A stretch of DNA of 64,000 nucleotides from Membranipora membranacea (taxonomy: Eukaryota > Bryozoa > Gymnolaemata > Cheilostomatida > Membraniporidae). The notes under the pieces were generated by a model that saw only the letters and a program-made list of their open reading frames with translations, was not told the DNA's origin and ran no database searches. The translations under genes and the position numbers were made by a program. The stretch is taken from NCBI GenBank assembly GCA_914767715.1, contig OU612074.1, positions 18,896,062 to 18,960,061 of the forward strand, written 5' to 3'. Positions 23,386 through 35,800 of this stretch are shown in pieces. Position 1 is the stretch's first letter. Each line of letters starts with the position of its first letter.

Positions 23386-26300
23386 ATGAATTTTTTACTA
23401 CCAACCCTGTGGATGGCAATGGTAAGCATACTATCTAGCTTCTGCTAATTTTCTACTTTGGCTCACGTTTAAAAAAATTGCACACATTTTCTCGGAGACC
23501 ATAGATAGGATACACTTTGTCTCATACCTCTCAGATTCAGTGTTTAACTTTATTAGTACCATTCTCCTAAATAAAAAAAAAGAAACAAACGATGACATTG
23601 TATAATAACAGAGGATTAATTTATTTTGGAGAGGCAAGTCGCCGTAAAAACAGAAGAATTTTATAGCATGCCTATGATATCATTTACTCGCAGAATTGAC
23701 ATACTGAATAGTATGCAGTCTGATACCCAAGACTCTTGCCCCTCCCCTGGCAATATGTAGACTCTTGAGCTTTAAAGCTAGACTAGGATTAGCATATTTT
23801 GATATTGTCACATCCATACAACATCACCTGTATATATGACAGGTACTAGGAGTATTCTCAGAGGATGGCTGTATATCACCAAAGTTTTCAGCAGTACCAG
23901 ACCACACTGGATGTAAACAGAAATCTTCACACGCCTCATTGGGTAAGTGATTTCATAATCAATGTAGTATATAAACTACAAGACAGACCACCAACCAATT
24001 TAACTACTTGATTGAGATTGTTGGCCTCTTAGGTTTAATTTTTCTTTGATATCAGGAAGTAATACACTCGAATCCTACTGTTTAATGTCAATTGATCTTT
24101 GTTGCATCCATATATCTCACCCACTGAATTAGATTCTTCTCTTAGAATGGAAATAGTATCATAGCGTTATACGGTTAGGACACTAAACACAGGGACCCAT
24201 CTGACTGTTATCTGATTGGCTGTCCCTAGTAGCATGAATAATTAGCCTGAGAAATTGTCTTGTTTACAGAATTGCAAACAGTAATTATACCCCATACAGT
24301 GTCAATGATTAGGGCATTTCTAGGTTGCTACTAGGGACTGGCTATTTTTGCAAGCCCTTTGTTTTGCAAAAGAAAGCTAATGATGCTATTCCAGATATGG
24401 AATTCAATGATCTCACCATGTAGCAGCATTTGGAGTGCCATATACATTGGACATTATACTGTATTGAGAAGTTAATTATGATTACTTGGCTATATTATTA
24501 AAGAGCCAAATTTTATCACTAATATGGTAACACAATCTTTGACCTCAATGGAAAACTCCTCAACTTTTACAGAAGGCATGGATGACGAATCCCAAAGACA
24601 AATTGTTGATAAACACAACCATTTCAGAAGCACACTTAACGCGAGTAATATGCAGAAAATGGTGAGTGAACTTATAAAAGCTGTCGACAATAGTTGATAG
24701 TGAGCTCAATCGGTTTAATCATGATTTTAGTTTGGTGCAGTTAAAACTTATCACTATGATTTGTATGAAAATGAAAATACCAATACAACTTTATTATATT
24801 ATATTATATTATATTTATTATATTCCTAACTCCTCTTGCAGGCCACAATGGGGCTTGCTCTCTATTGTATACATACTCTGTGACCCTCAACTTTCTCTTC
24901 ATGTTCAGAGTAAACATATTTTGTCGCTCCTCTGTTTTAAGACTCGCGTTGGAGCCCCTGGCTATAGAATAATCAAAATCCTCTCTTACTCTTTTGAATC
25001 TGAACTAAAGAGAACTAAAATTAAGATTCTATCCCGAAGTATAATTTTTCTGAATTTCACTAACAGGTGTGGGATGAAGAGCTTGCTCAGTTAGCCCAGA
25101 GGTGGAGTGATAATTGTGTTTTCCAGCATGATTCTGGAGCAAAAAGAGCAGTACCAGGAAAGTACCGTGTTGGTAAGAAATCACCACTCGATGTATAACT
25201 CGATATATAACTCGGTGTATAACTCGATATATAACTCGGTGTATAATTTGTTGTATAACTTGATGGTTAACTTGATGGTTAACTTGATGTATAACTCGAT
25301 GTATAACTTGAAACATTACTGTCATAATTTGTCAATAATTGGCTGGGATTATGAAACTATTAATCCTTCTTGTGAGAAGATAACAATTAGATGACACTGT
25401 TGACACCAGCTCCACCTTAGCCTGAGCCCCCCCTAGACTTTTTTCCACCGTCCTGTGAGGGCAACAACCTCGGGCCACCAACTGATATTTTAATTCCTCA
25501 GTGTGATTTACCAAGCAGCTAATTTGTTACACTGATCGTTTGTTGGTAATCAATCTTCCAATGTCTAGGTTGACTGGATAGAAAAATTGTTTTGAATCAC
25601 TACAACTTGAATGAGTAACAGCAAGAGACAAGTTGAATACAATCCTAATGTAGTCATCAAGTATGCATGACAAATTAAATATGAGGCAGTGATTTAAACA
25701 TTCAACTGTTCTTCATTATTGCAATACTATTGCAGGACAAAATATAGCTGCAGGATACTCAAACTGGACACTAGTTATGGAGGCGTGGTGGAAGGAGATA
25801 GAGGATTTCCACTATAATCAGCAGGGTAGGATGGAGTTTTACAAGGTCGGACACTTCACCCAGATGGCCTGGGCCGACACTGCAAGGTTAGGATGCGCTT
25901 GGACTACATGTAGTAACACAGATCTGCTCTACTATGGAGGGAAATTCTATGTCTGCAATTACGCCCCTGCGTGAGTATAATAATTTTCTCTCTTCTAGCT
26001 CATGTGCTCAAACTTACTGGTTTGGGATTTGATTTATAATGATGACTACCAGCAATCCGGGGGAGTTTGATCAGATTAATTTCTATACACTTTTGTGAGC
26101 AAGCGTGCCAGCTACCAAACCGTACGCATCAAGTATTTCGGAGGATATTATTTTGTAAATGATTGCGCAAGAAAAGCTCTGGAATAATCTAATGGGGGGG
26201 GGGGGCGCATTTACAGTTTACAAAAGTAGAAATTAGATTAACATGATGATTCTGCTTGGATGTGATTTTATTGGGTATTGGAGCTGTATAAATGTCAGCA

Positions 26301-28411
26301 AGAACATTTTGACCAAACTGTAGAGAGCTCAAGTGAGGCACTTATTTGATTTGACTGGAATCTTTCATTTTTCAATGTTATTCATGTTCTACAGTGGTAA
26401 CCTGAACTGGTGGAAGCCATATAACATGACCGATGAGGGCGGAGTCTCTGGTAAATGTGCTTCCTGTCCAGATAGCTGTGACGATAACGGCCTGTGTGGT
26501 GAGTATAAAGCTAAAAATTTATACATTGTTTGTATATGCAGTCTGCAAATTCATGGCAGGTGATGGCATGTGTTGTCAATTGTGCATTCAATGATGTAGC
26601 ATAAAGAGAGGCGTTTGCATCATTTTAATCCGTATGATATGATATGATGCCAGCAAACCCTACAGCATCAACACAATATTGATATCGGTCATTATACACT
26701 GATTGCAAAATTGCAACAACTGTACTGTATTTAATACACTACACTATCAGTGTTTTTTGAAGGAATACAAAGTGCATAGATCGTTTGAACTTTCTCCCAT
26801 TAAATTAGAATAAACCCAATAAATTCATCCGCCAAATAAAAGAGTATCATAATAAAACTGCGTGATCCTAACTGTGTATTTTATATTTTTGAACAGATTG
26901 CGCAGGCAAAGTCTGTGAGAATGGAGGAGTATTAGATGTTAATACCTGCGAGTGTACATGTAGTAAGCCATACTACACAGCAGATACATGTTCATGTGAG
27001 TATAATATATCCCTCAGTAAGAACGAAAAGTGTAAAATTTGTGTTAAAGATGGATAATTATTACAAAGTTATCCCCTCATGTATAGAGAGGGCATGACTC
27101 CATAAGCAATACAATTACCGTAATACCTCACCTATAAGGCGCGTGCCTTATGGGTGAAGGTGCTTATAAGAGAGGAGCATATAGGCGCGGCTATCATTTG
27201 AAGCATTTTTATATTTGACTTGGACCAAAACCTCGCCTTACAAGCTGGATGAATAGAGCCTAAGTGGGTTGAATAGGCTGAATAGCCATATAGGCTGAAT
27301 AGGTACGAGAGGCTGAATAGCTCAGTGCCTTGTAAACATGATGTTGCGAGTTGAATCCCATTGAGGTCAGTTCACCTTTCAAAGGGGTGCCTTATAGCTG
27401 TGGGGTGCCTTATAACCAAAGCATTTTTATCTTTTCTGAAGGAGGTGGCCGGTGCCTTATAAGTGTGGTATTACGGTACATTATGCTTTCCAAAATATCA
27501 AATTACTGGTTCTAGTCGATGGATTACTCATAGTTATCACCACTGTCATGTAAAATGTTGTCATGATAACGGTTGATTTATTCCCCAATTGATCCATGTC
27601 CACTATAGATATATATAAATGTTGTTATTTAGCTACATCAAAACAGTGAAGATTTGACGTCAGTAAATTTAACTCTTTCCTAATACCATCATTTTTTAAA
27701 CTTTTCATATGGTTCATGTTTACAATCTGTTAGTCGATGAAAGCTATTATGATATTATCCGGTTTTTTAGTGGACTGTGACACTGCAACAGACTCTCAGT
27801 TCTGTGATATGTTCTGGACTAAGCCTGATTGTGACAGATACACTAATGTCCCATCAGAATGTCCCCACATGTGTGGATCATGTCCACTTGCTGACACACC
27901 AACAAGCATTAACCAATCAGGGACAAAAGCTTCAGTCCTAGTGACTGAGTCAGCAACTACTGCCACGGACACATCTCTTCAGACATCTATAACCACTGAT
28001 GCCGTTCTAAAAAGCACCACAACCCAAACACCAGCATCGACAACAAAAGTTCATACAACTCAAAGTTCTCAACAATCAACAGAATCATTTAGTAATTTTT
28101 CAACTACAGGAAAGTCAACTCCATCCTCTACATCGATGCCTGAAGGATCAAATCTGACTAGCCACAGCCCTCACCATATGTCAGAAAATGTTTCTGAGTC
28201 TCAGTCAAATAATATGCAAACCGATAAACTCACATATGCAGTAGATACAATAGATGAGGAGCCAGAAGGAGTTGAAATATCTGAGGAAGGTGATAAGACA
28301 GTTATCAAATTCCCCAGTGATATCTTTGGTAGGGATGCTGTTGCTTTGCCACAGGGAGAATGCAAATCTAGGCTATACTCAACACTGGTGCTCTTACTCA
28401 GACTACCATGA
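23386..28411 (+). CDS. Secreted or surface CAP/SCP protein with EGF-like, ShKT and mucin-like regions
   Basis: Eight exons join in frame: 23386-23421, 23892-23942, 24506-24661, 25067-25172, 25736-25970, 26395-26498, 26897-26995 and 27771-28411 (1428 nt, about 475 residues). The boundaries of exons 2 and 3 are least certain. A short signal peptide (MNFLLPTLWMAM) is followed by a CAP domain: HNHFRSTLNA at the start, VWDEELAQLAQRW, the CAP1 signature GHFTQMAWADTARLGCA and the CAP2 signature YVCNYAPAGN. A cysteine-rich EGF-like stretch follows (DCAGKVCENGGVL). Then comes a ShKT module (CDMFWTKPDC ... CPHMCGSC). A Ser/Thr-rich, probably O-glycosylated stalk of about 100 residues follows. The C-terminus (STLVLLLRLP) is mildly hydrophobic, too weak to call GPI anchoring or TM. 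AATAAA signals at 28573 and 28678 fit the 3' end. CAP proteins act outside the cell in defence, venom or lipid binding; the role here is unknown. Confidence 0.85.
25193..25310 (+). repeat. 12-bp minisatellite, about 10 units
   Basis: Units of the form GTATAACTCGAT / ATATAACTCGGT / GGTTAACTTGAT lie in tandem, starting 20 bases after the donor of CAP exon 4. They make long spurious frames on both strands (YNS/VYN repeats), which are not genes. Confidence 0.85.
27116..27478. mobile_element. MITE with 25-bp terminal inverted repeats (mariner-type, TA ends)
   Basis: TACCGTAATACCTCACCTAT at 27116 pairs with TAAGTGTGGTATTACGGTA ending at 27478. Both termini start with TA, fitting a Tc1/mariner TA target. 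The element is 363 bp, has no coding capacity, and sits in the last intron of the CAP gene. Confidence 0.7.
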
Positions 28412-29400
28412 CCTATCTAAAAATATTAGAATTCATGAATTCGTACATTTTAATTTTTTAAATCAATGAATCTTTTTCTGTAACGTTGGCTTATCTTTCC
28501 AGAATTAATTTTGCATCTTGAAACTTGGTGGTTTATTATTGCGCTGAGGCTTAGTTTTGGTAGTTGGCGTCAAATAAAGCAAAGATACCCCCTAACTATG
28601 AATTCAAATATGATACTTGACACACACACAAATGCAATTCGTCCATGTTATTCTGAAAGGTTCTGAATACTGCAAGCAATAAAGACATTTGAAAGGTCTA
28701 CAAAGGCATTTCATGAACCCATAAGTTGCATTTGAAGGTTTGATTCCATAAAATAAGTCAGTTTTTCATATGGACAAAGACTCTTATAGTTGAATGGGCC
28801 GTTTTTTTTTCATTCACACGGCTTACTTCTGAGTAAGTATTCATGTCGTCTTCTCTACATACCCAACACGTACACATCATATTCTGACAATGTACATTTC
28901 ACAAACCCTCCTCGTAATTACCACGCAATAGTAGTTGGTTGGAATGAAATGGCTTCACTGCATTGAAATATTAATACTAAAATACAGCTGTGAAAACACA
29001 AGGTTACGAGTTCATAGCAACTATTTTTTAGAATTATCTCCCTCTTTATTTGGGAGTGAGTTTTACTGAGTGAATAATTATCAAATCTCGGTATTATAAT
29101 ATAAGGTTTTATTGTTATCGAAAATAGCAATAGGCTACAATTAGATTATGTGATGAGTAGCATCAATTGCTGTAAATACATCTGTCAATCATTTATATGT
29201 GGCGTGATCGTGATCGGGCAGTCTGCTGTTTACAAAAACAGCCTTTTGATTATGTAAATCCTGCTTCGATACAGACTTAAATTGACAGGTTGATTGCATG
29301 TCAGATGACAATAAGAACGCATACTTTTAACATAAATTCAGACAATGATTGTTATTAAAATAGTAGCCTACTGATAGTAGAAAGTAGATACTAGTTTCGG
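28412..29400. other. 3' flank of the CAP gene and intergenic spacer
   Basis: AATAAA occurs at 28573-28578 and 28678-28683, suitable for ending the CAP transcript. Beyond that nothing is recognised. Confidence 0.4.
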
Positions 29401-29421
29401 GACAACAGGAACTCAATCACC

Positions 29422-32400
29422 ATGAGCCTAGGTGAGACAAGCCGAATTCTTCTGATCCAGACCGGAGATAAGTCAATAATCAGTCAAATTCAGCTATTGT
29501 CAACCTCAGTTTCTAAGTACCTGTGACCTGACCTGGGGTTAAGGTCGTTGTCAATCAGTATGCAGAGAACTATCCACACAAATTGACATGAGGATCGAAC
29601 TCAATACACAGTTAAAAAATCTGCTGTTAGCCTCTACCTTTTTAGGTGTATGTAACAAATATTTTTTTCCGCCATGAGCCAGCTTTAGACGTGAGTTAGG
29701 TAAACGCTCACATTGATGTTGGAGAATGATTGCAAAGATTATATGAAAAGTATATATATTATGGGCTTTATAGGCGTCTGACTCAATTTTGGGCTATGTT
29801 TTAGGTACAATTGATAAGATCTATCCTAACAAGCCTGGGGCATATGGGTTTGTGATTGACCAATCAGCTGCTCACCTACTATTACCTGAGCCAATCAGAT
29901 CACAAGTTGAGTTAGTGAGTGTCTGCAGGAAGGACAGCCAAGAGATAGATGATACTGACAGGTAGGGTGGTTATAACTTCTTCCTGCTGCAGTTTCGAAA
30001 TTAACTATCCATAGAGCCTTTCATTTCGATGAGTAAGTGAGTGTGAGTGAGTGTGGTAATGTTATCCTACTGAGTAAACTTTTCACATTTGTCTTCTGCC
30101 AGTTGTATATAATTGTTTCCATTGCCATCGCATTCAATCACATTGCCAAACTTATCCTTCTTCATTCCTGTTGTAAATGATGGTACAGCGAATACAGCAT
30201 AGAACAGGTGTACACCCAAGGGTGCTGTTTTTAGCTGTCTTTCCAGCTTGTCAGCATGTCTTTCCATGTTGTCACATGTCTTTCCATGAGTCAGTCAGAA
30301 GACGAGTACACAGAAGAGGTATACACCCGAGGGTGCTGGTGGCTACAATAATCAAGCTCCCCCAAAAGGATTCGAACCCACAACTCCTGCGTCACTAATC
30401 GCCTGGCAGTGAATACAACATTGTTAAATGCCAGCATCCTAGTCTGCAGAATCTTCATATTGACGTCCACAACAAGGAAATGCCTGCAGTGACTGTTGAA
30501 AATTATCATAGAAACATACCCATCTGGCTAACCATTTTTTGCAGCGTTAGAATTTTTGGGGGAAGCAAGGAGATGGTGTCCCCCTCTCAACTTTGTCTAG
30601 GGGATGCATCCCCCTATAAATCATAACCAATACAAGATGTGTTTTCCAAAATACGGCTAAAATTGATGCATTTTTATTTGTAATGGCCACTGGGCTCTGG
30701 AGGCCCCCTGAACCCTGTCCTGGTTGGCATCCCCCTACCTCATATGTTCCACTTCTAACACTGATAGTTTGTACCCGTTTGTTACCCTTCTTCCAGTGTT
30801 TTGAAAATGAAGGTACGAACAATATGGTTATTACCAGCGCCACAATCTTTGACTGTATTACCTTCATATTGCAGTCTCCAGCAATACAATAAATGCTATG
30901 GTTGTTATATATTATGATGCAACCCGGATGAAAATTATGCTTGGATGACTTAGTAGTTATCGTAAATTGGTTGGCTTATAGTCACATTGAACTTTGACAG
31001 TAACACTATAATATGAAAAACCTACTTTTGGATCATAATGAGACACATCAGGAGTAGGAGGTAGCTCAGTTGGTTAGAGCGCCGTCCCTTCAGCATGCAA
31101 ATAGTGAAGGTCGTGGGTTCGAATCCCACTGAAGTCTACTGAATGCTGGGGTTTGGTTGGACCCCCAGGTGTGCTCCGACCTGCCTGCAAACTGAGAGCA
31201 AATGGGCGCAGATATTGCAGCCTAGCCCCTAAGGCAACTAGTATTTCGCCGCCCATGCTTCGGGATGTGGCGTGTGATATGTCATCTGATTTTAATCAAC
31301 CTTTAATCAACCTTTTAATCAACATCAAACTTCTAATCTAATTGTGCTATGACAAAAACAACTTTTTGTATTTTGTAGACAAAAACGTTATTGCTAATCT
31401 TGGATGAATTTTACAATCCGAGCATAAGACTGGGACCATCTGGGATAAGCATCATGGATGGCATCGAACCCACAACTCCTGTAGCATCATTGCGTATTCT
31501 CACCATGCCGGTCAGCGGGCTTGCTATTCACTGCCAGGCGATACCGTTCTTCACAGCTAGAGCTAAATTATGGTGGTTTGTACACAATAAGTTCAACATA
31601 GAGTATGTATTTTGATGACATAGGAAAGGAGAAAAACCGAATGCATGCCGACCTTGTCTATCTATTGGCTTCAATATGTCCCGGAAATATAAAAATCAGT
31701 GATGAATGATATAAGTGCCGTTAATCTTCAATTCCAGAATTGATGCAGTTTTTCTCACTAAACAGGCCACATTCTCAGCAGCTGAACGTGCAATACAAAC
31801 ACGCTCCATCCGTCCACTCGCCCAAATGGTTGGGTAAGCCAAAACATTCAAATAATACAAAACAATCAGACATTACATAATTTTCTTCGGAAAAGGATTT
31901 GGTTGTCAAAAGAAACCACTCAAATCAATCTGACAGTTATGTACATTCTCATTGAAATATCACCTCCTTACTGTCCATTTAGGGTACCAGTTCAGTTCAG
32001 TTGATATGTGAATATCAGCAAATCAATTCACAGAAACGATTAAAAGATGGACCGGAGGCCTGACCGGGAATTCATACATCATGTTTGTCAATGCAAATAT
32101 CATAATTTTTTAGTTGTTTTAAAAATCAGAGTAAATTATAAAATCAAGAAACATCCGGACAATAAATTTCGAGTGAATTTCAGCTAAATTTGATCTGAAC
32201 GTAAAAAATTGGTGTATAGTATTTAATTATAATAATACCATAAAACATGCTAACTGATGGTGCTGAATTGAACATTGTGGTTGTGAACTTGCTGAACTTC
32301 AAACTTAGAGACAGGAATCCGAAATCTGGTCGTAAGTTTTATTTTGCTGACATGAAGAACTCAGTATTACCTCGGCATATGCTCCAATATTCGTCTTAGT

Positions 32401-32475
32401 CGGGTAAATCACTCTGTAATATAGCCAAACTTTTCAATAGGACAATTTCAGTAACAATATGGAAGGTATGGCAAG
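29422..32475 (+). CDS. 5' part of a small gene, possibly cold-shock-domain-like
   Basis: Four exons join in consistent phase: 29422-29431 (MSL), 29805-29961, 31738-31833 and the 24-base 32452-32475. Exon 2 begins GTIDKIYPNKPGAYGFVID, reminiscent of the start of a cold-shock beta-barrel (G-V/I ... GYGFI). Exon 3 continues with RIDAVFLTKQATFSAAERA. The similarity is weak and I rate the cold-shock idea as tentative. There is no signal peptide. Exons 3 and 4 lie inside the 11.3-kb duplication, so orphan copies exist at 52862-52957 and 53576-53599. The 24-base exon differs between copies only by AAC/AAT (synonymous). Later exons were not found. The gene converges with receptor gene B on the other strand. 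Confidence 0.5.
30200..30350 (+). repeat. Short repeat shared with 45095-45205
   Basis: TTAGCTGTCTTTCCAGCTTG followed by two CATGTCTTTCCATG words and AGTCAGTCAGAAGA(C/T)GAGTA occurs in both places. Here it is bracketed by near-identical direct repeats GT(G/A)TACACCCAAGGGTGCTG-like at about 30207 and 30318. An adjacent minus-strand B-box-like GGTTCGAATCC complement lies near 30370. Confidence 0.5.
31055..31330 (+). mobile_element. tRNA-derived SINE
   Basis: The head at 31055-31138 has a perfect A-box region (TAGCTCAGTTGGTTAGAGC) and B box (GGTTCGAATCC). The acceptor ends do not pair as in a working tRNA, and the sequence continues into a non-tRNA body (CCAGGTGTGCTCCGACCTGC ... GATATGTCATC). 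The same body occurs truncated at 18748-18912, which identifies it as a dispersed SINE. The tail holds short TTTTAATCAACC repeats. Confidence 0.8.
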
Positions 32476-32801
32476 GTGAGAACTCTTCTGGCATACCATG
32501 AGGCTTCAACTGCCTCTGCACCATTTTCTCTGCTTTATTTGTGGAGTTTCAATCTTCAGTAAATTAAAAAGCCGTGACAATTACTACGGCGGATAGGATG
32601 TACAGTTTCTATTCTGGCTGAATTATACATTTTGAGGGGATAGGTAAAGTCGTTAGCCAAACATATTGCCTGAATTCTTCCAACAATAGAAAAAGGAAAT
32701 CTCAGTCATAGATGAATTGGTAAGTGTCAAATATAACAATTTTGACTGATGCGCAATGAAGCAATAAGAATGCATACAAATATAAAGCCTTACGAACTTA
32801 C

Positions 32802-35800
32802 GGCGGAACATTGCTGATAACAACAACATCCAAAATAGGATGCTCGCTTTCTTCTATCAGCCTCTCTGTTAATCTTTCGAGGTGATCAGTGGGAATTTCT
32901 GTCACTGTACCATCAAAAGTGAGATCAGTCGGCCATGTCACTGCCAAAGTATCATTTGCACAAACCATTACCGGTGAAGCTCCAGGTTGCATGTAACATT
33001 CTGTAAAGCAATTGGTTCTTTCTATCTGCTGAGTAATCATGCAACTTTCTCCAAAATATATTATTGAGTGATTTAAAAACACAGATTATCTCAGTTTCTT
33101 AGTGCTAACTGTGCAACTCATACAAACAACTGTTGCGCCACATTTGTGATACCCTTAAGAATGCAACAACCAACCATTAAAGCCAATGACCTGACTCTAA
33201 ATTATCGAATTCACAGAATTAAAAAAAACTGACTCTTGTGTTGTATGATGCGCTCTGGTTCATACACTCACCAGTCACTCGGCAGATAATACTGACAGAG
33301 CACCTGTAAGATATTGTCCTCATATTACAATTTCCAATTCTGAAGCTTTCAAAAAACATGTTTTTACGTTCTGAAAATTTTAGCTGTGAATGCCAATGGT
33401 TTTGAAGTATTCTACAGTGGCAACATTATATCTGTGTAAACTTATGTTGTTTCAAATCTTGACTCCTTATTATCACAAACTGATAAGACTAGGATAAAAC
33501 GAATTGGAGCACATTTAGATAAAATATTTGTCCTGACCTTGAATGTAATGCTATTAATTACATTTATCTACCCTCTACTGTGACAAATTTCCTCCACTTG
33601 AATTGTAAATAAAATAATGCTTATTCTCATTGCCATCCCCTATAATATGATCTTACTGCCTGCAGATTGACTTTATGATAGGAGTCTCTCTTCACCTAGT
33701 AACAGTGCCACAAACCGGCCCAATTGACCATTTTACATTTTGCCTATAGAAGCCAAATTTGGATTAATCCAAATGTTGCGGTGCAAAGATAACCAATCAG
33801 ATACACGCGCAAAGTGGTGAATGATACATCACTTTTAACGCATGTGTTATTTCTTCTCGCCACAAATCCACCATCCATCTGCCGACAAAGTCCAATTTTA
33901 TTTATTCAATTTTGCCCATTGAGTAATACCCATTTTGAATTATCACTCAGTGATATTTGAATTTTGAGTGAACAAACACCACTTATCCCCCCTTCCCGCT
34001 GATGTAATGCCTTGCGTCAATAGTGTCTTACGTATCATCACTGATAAATGTCACTTAGTATGGATTTTAGATGTCAGGGAGAGCGTGTTATCAGGCCATT
34101 ATTTAATACCATCATAAGTTATCGCTGACGTTGAAGAATGAGTAACATGGAATTATGATACAGAAGTCACGAGCATACTAAGTGTAGGTAAACACAAACA
34201 TCTCATGATAGATAAGGCACTACAAGGCAGAGACTACCAAACAGCTGTGCCCTGGCACCCAAACTTGTCTGCCTTAATCATACAAGGGTGTATCTCTGTT
34301 TTCCTAAATCCTAATGTTCCCATAACTTTTCCCCAAGAAAAGATTGCTAAGAAATACCCAAATTTCTTATTGTTGAGCAGCTAGTAGCCTGAATGATAAA
34401 ATTTGGATTACTATCAAATTTTTCCTGAATGAAAACAGTTCACAAACACAAACTAGAAACAGGCTGTGATCGACACATAAAAATTACTACAGGCAATGCT
34501 GTGACATTCCATTTTTTGCAAACATTTTGGCCACAGGTAAACAATGTAAAAATACTGCTTGATGTAACTAGAAATGATGTGATGCATGGCCTAACCTTGC
34601 TGACAAATGGGTTTGAACTGGTTGAAGCTACTAGCCACTGTGGCTGCCAGGGTTGAGTTGACAATTTTACCCTCCAAGAGAGCACATCTGACAGCATAAT
34701 GTGATTGGAACATTAGGCGCCTTTCTAACATAGCATCTGCAATAAAGAAAAAGTTGATAACATTATAAACAAAATACTTGCTGCTTGAATCAATGGGACA
34801 TCTTAAGGGATTGTTCCATTACGGAACTGACCATATGCAGTTCCCTTTTCATATCCAACTTGCAATAGTTATGTAGATGCATAGCCTGTTGAGGGGTTAC
34901 AAGGCTTACTAAATGTTTTATAACTTTAGAACTGATTCACAATACTGGATATTATTGAGCGTAAACTACTCCCTACCTTTGACCTCAACTTTCAGAGTAC
35001 AGGTTCTTTCTTTCCCATATAAGACATAGTCATAAATACCAATAGGCAGACTCATGATGTGTGATTCCACCTAGAGTTAGGTTGACGTTTGCCTCCCCAG
35101 AGGTAGCTGAGGCAATACTTCTTATATTCCTTGGACACCCTTGGTCATTATCTGTTGTGCCTTGAAACAGGAACAAAAACAAAACCTATTTATAAAATAA
35201 ATGGTCGAGAAGGGCAGATAATGTGAGAGTTTTTATAGCCTTTTTGTAAACTGTAAGTTGGTTTAAATTTCGCCTAAAATCACAAGGTCCTAATATTCTA
35301 CACACCCTGAAGAATGGGCAGCAAATGAGTGACCACATTGAGGGCAAGGCTGCATTATCGGGGTCAATCTGCTGTCAGTTTGAAGACATCTAGACTTTTA
35401 GCAAAGCCTAGCAGTCAACGAATTGTGGTGAAAGTCAAACCCAGGACCTTCAACGATTAAGCCAATCCGGTATAAAATGGACTATGACTGTCTAGCTTAT
35501 TTACAGTAACTACAGATTATGCACTTCGCCACATGTTATTAGTGTATAAATATGAAAATTATTGTTCATACCATTACTAATAACTTGAACTGTGATGATA
35601 CATCCGGATCTCATGTAGGTGTGGTTCCCGACAGGAAGTTTAATTTCTGTGTCAGGTGCTATCCTAACATTAGCTTTCTCTGCCTCAGACCGAACATAGA
35701 ATGTTCTGTCTCTAACTGTACATGGATCAGATGTGGTGATTGTTGGATGGTTAGGATTGGTTGTTGATAAAGCTGATTTTGCTGTTGGATAGTCTAAAGA

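Noticed and set aside
25029-25394. Open frames on both strands with VIHRV or YNSVYN repeats
   Set aside because: They come from the 12-bp minisatellite; 12 is a multiple of three, so all frames stay open without coding meaning.
31055-31138. Functional tRNA gene
   Set aside because: A and B boxes are good, but the acceptor stem does not pair and the sequence continues into a SINE body found elsewhere in the window.
31074-31256. Minus-strand frame with LQAGRSTPG, also at 18606-18794
   Set aside because: Translation of the SINE body, a common false protein.
34429-34656. Plus-strand frame (and 55554-55781) conserved in both duplication copies
   Set aside because: Conserved only because the whole segment is duplicated; it lies antisense to a phase-consistent receptor exon (34596-34736).
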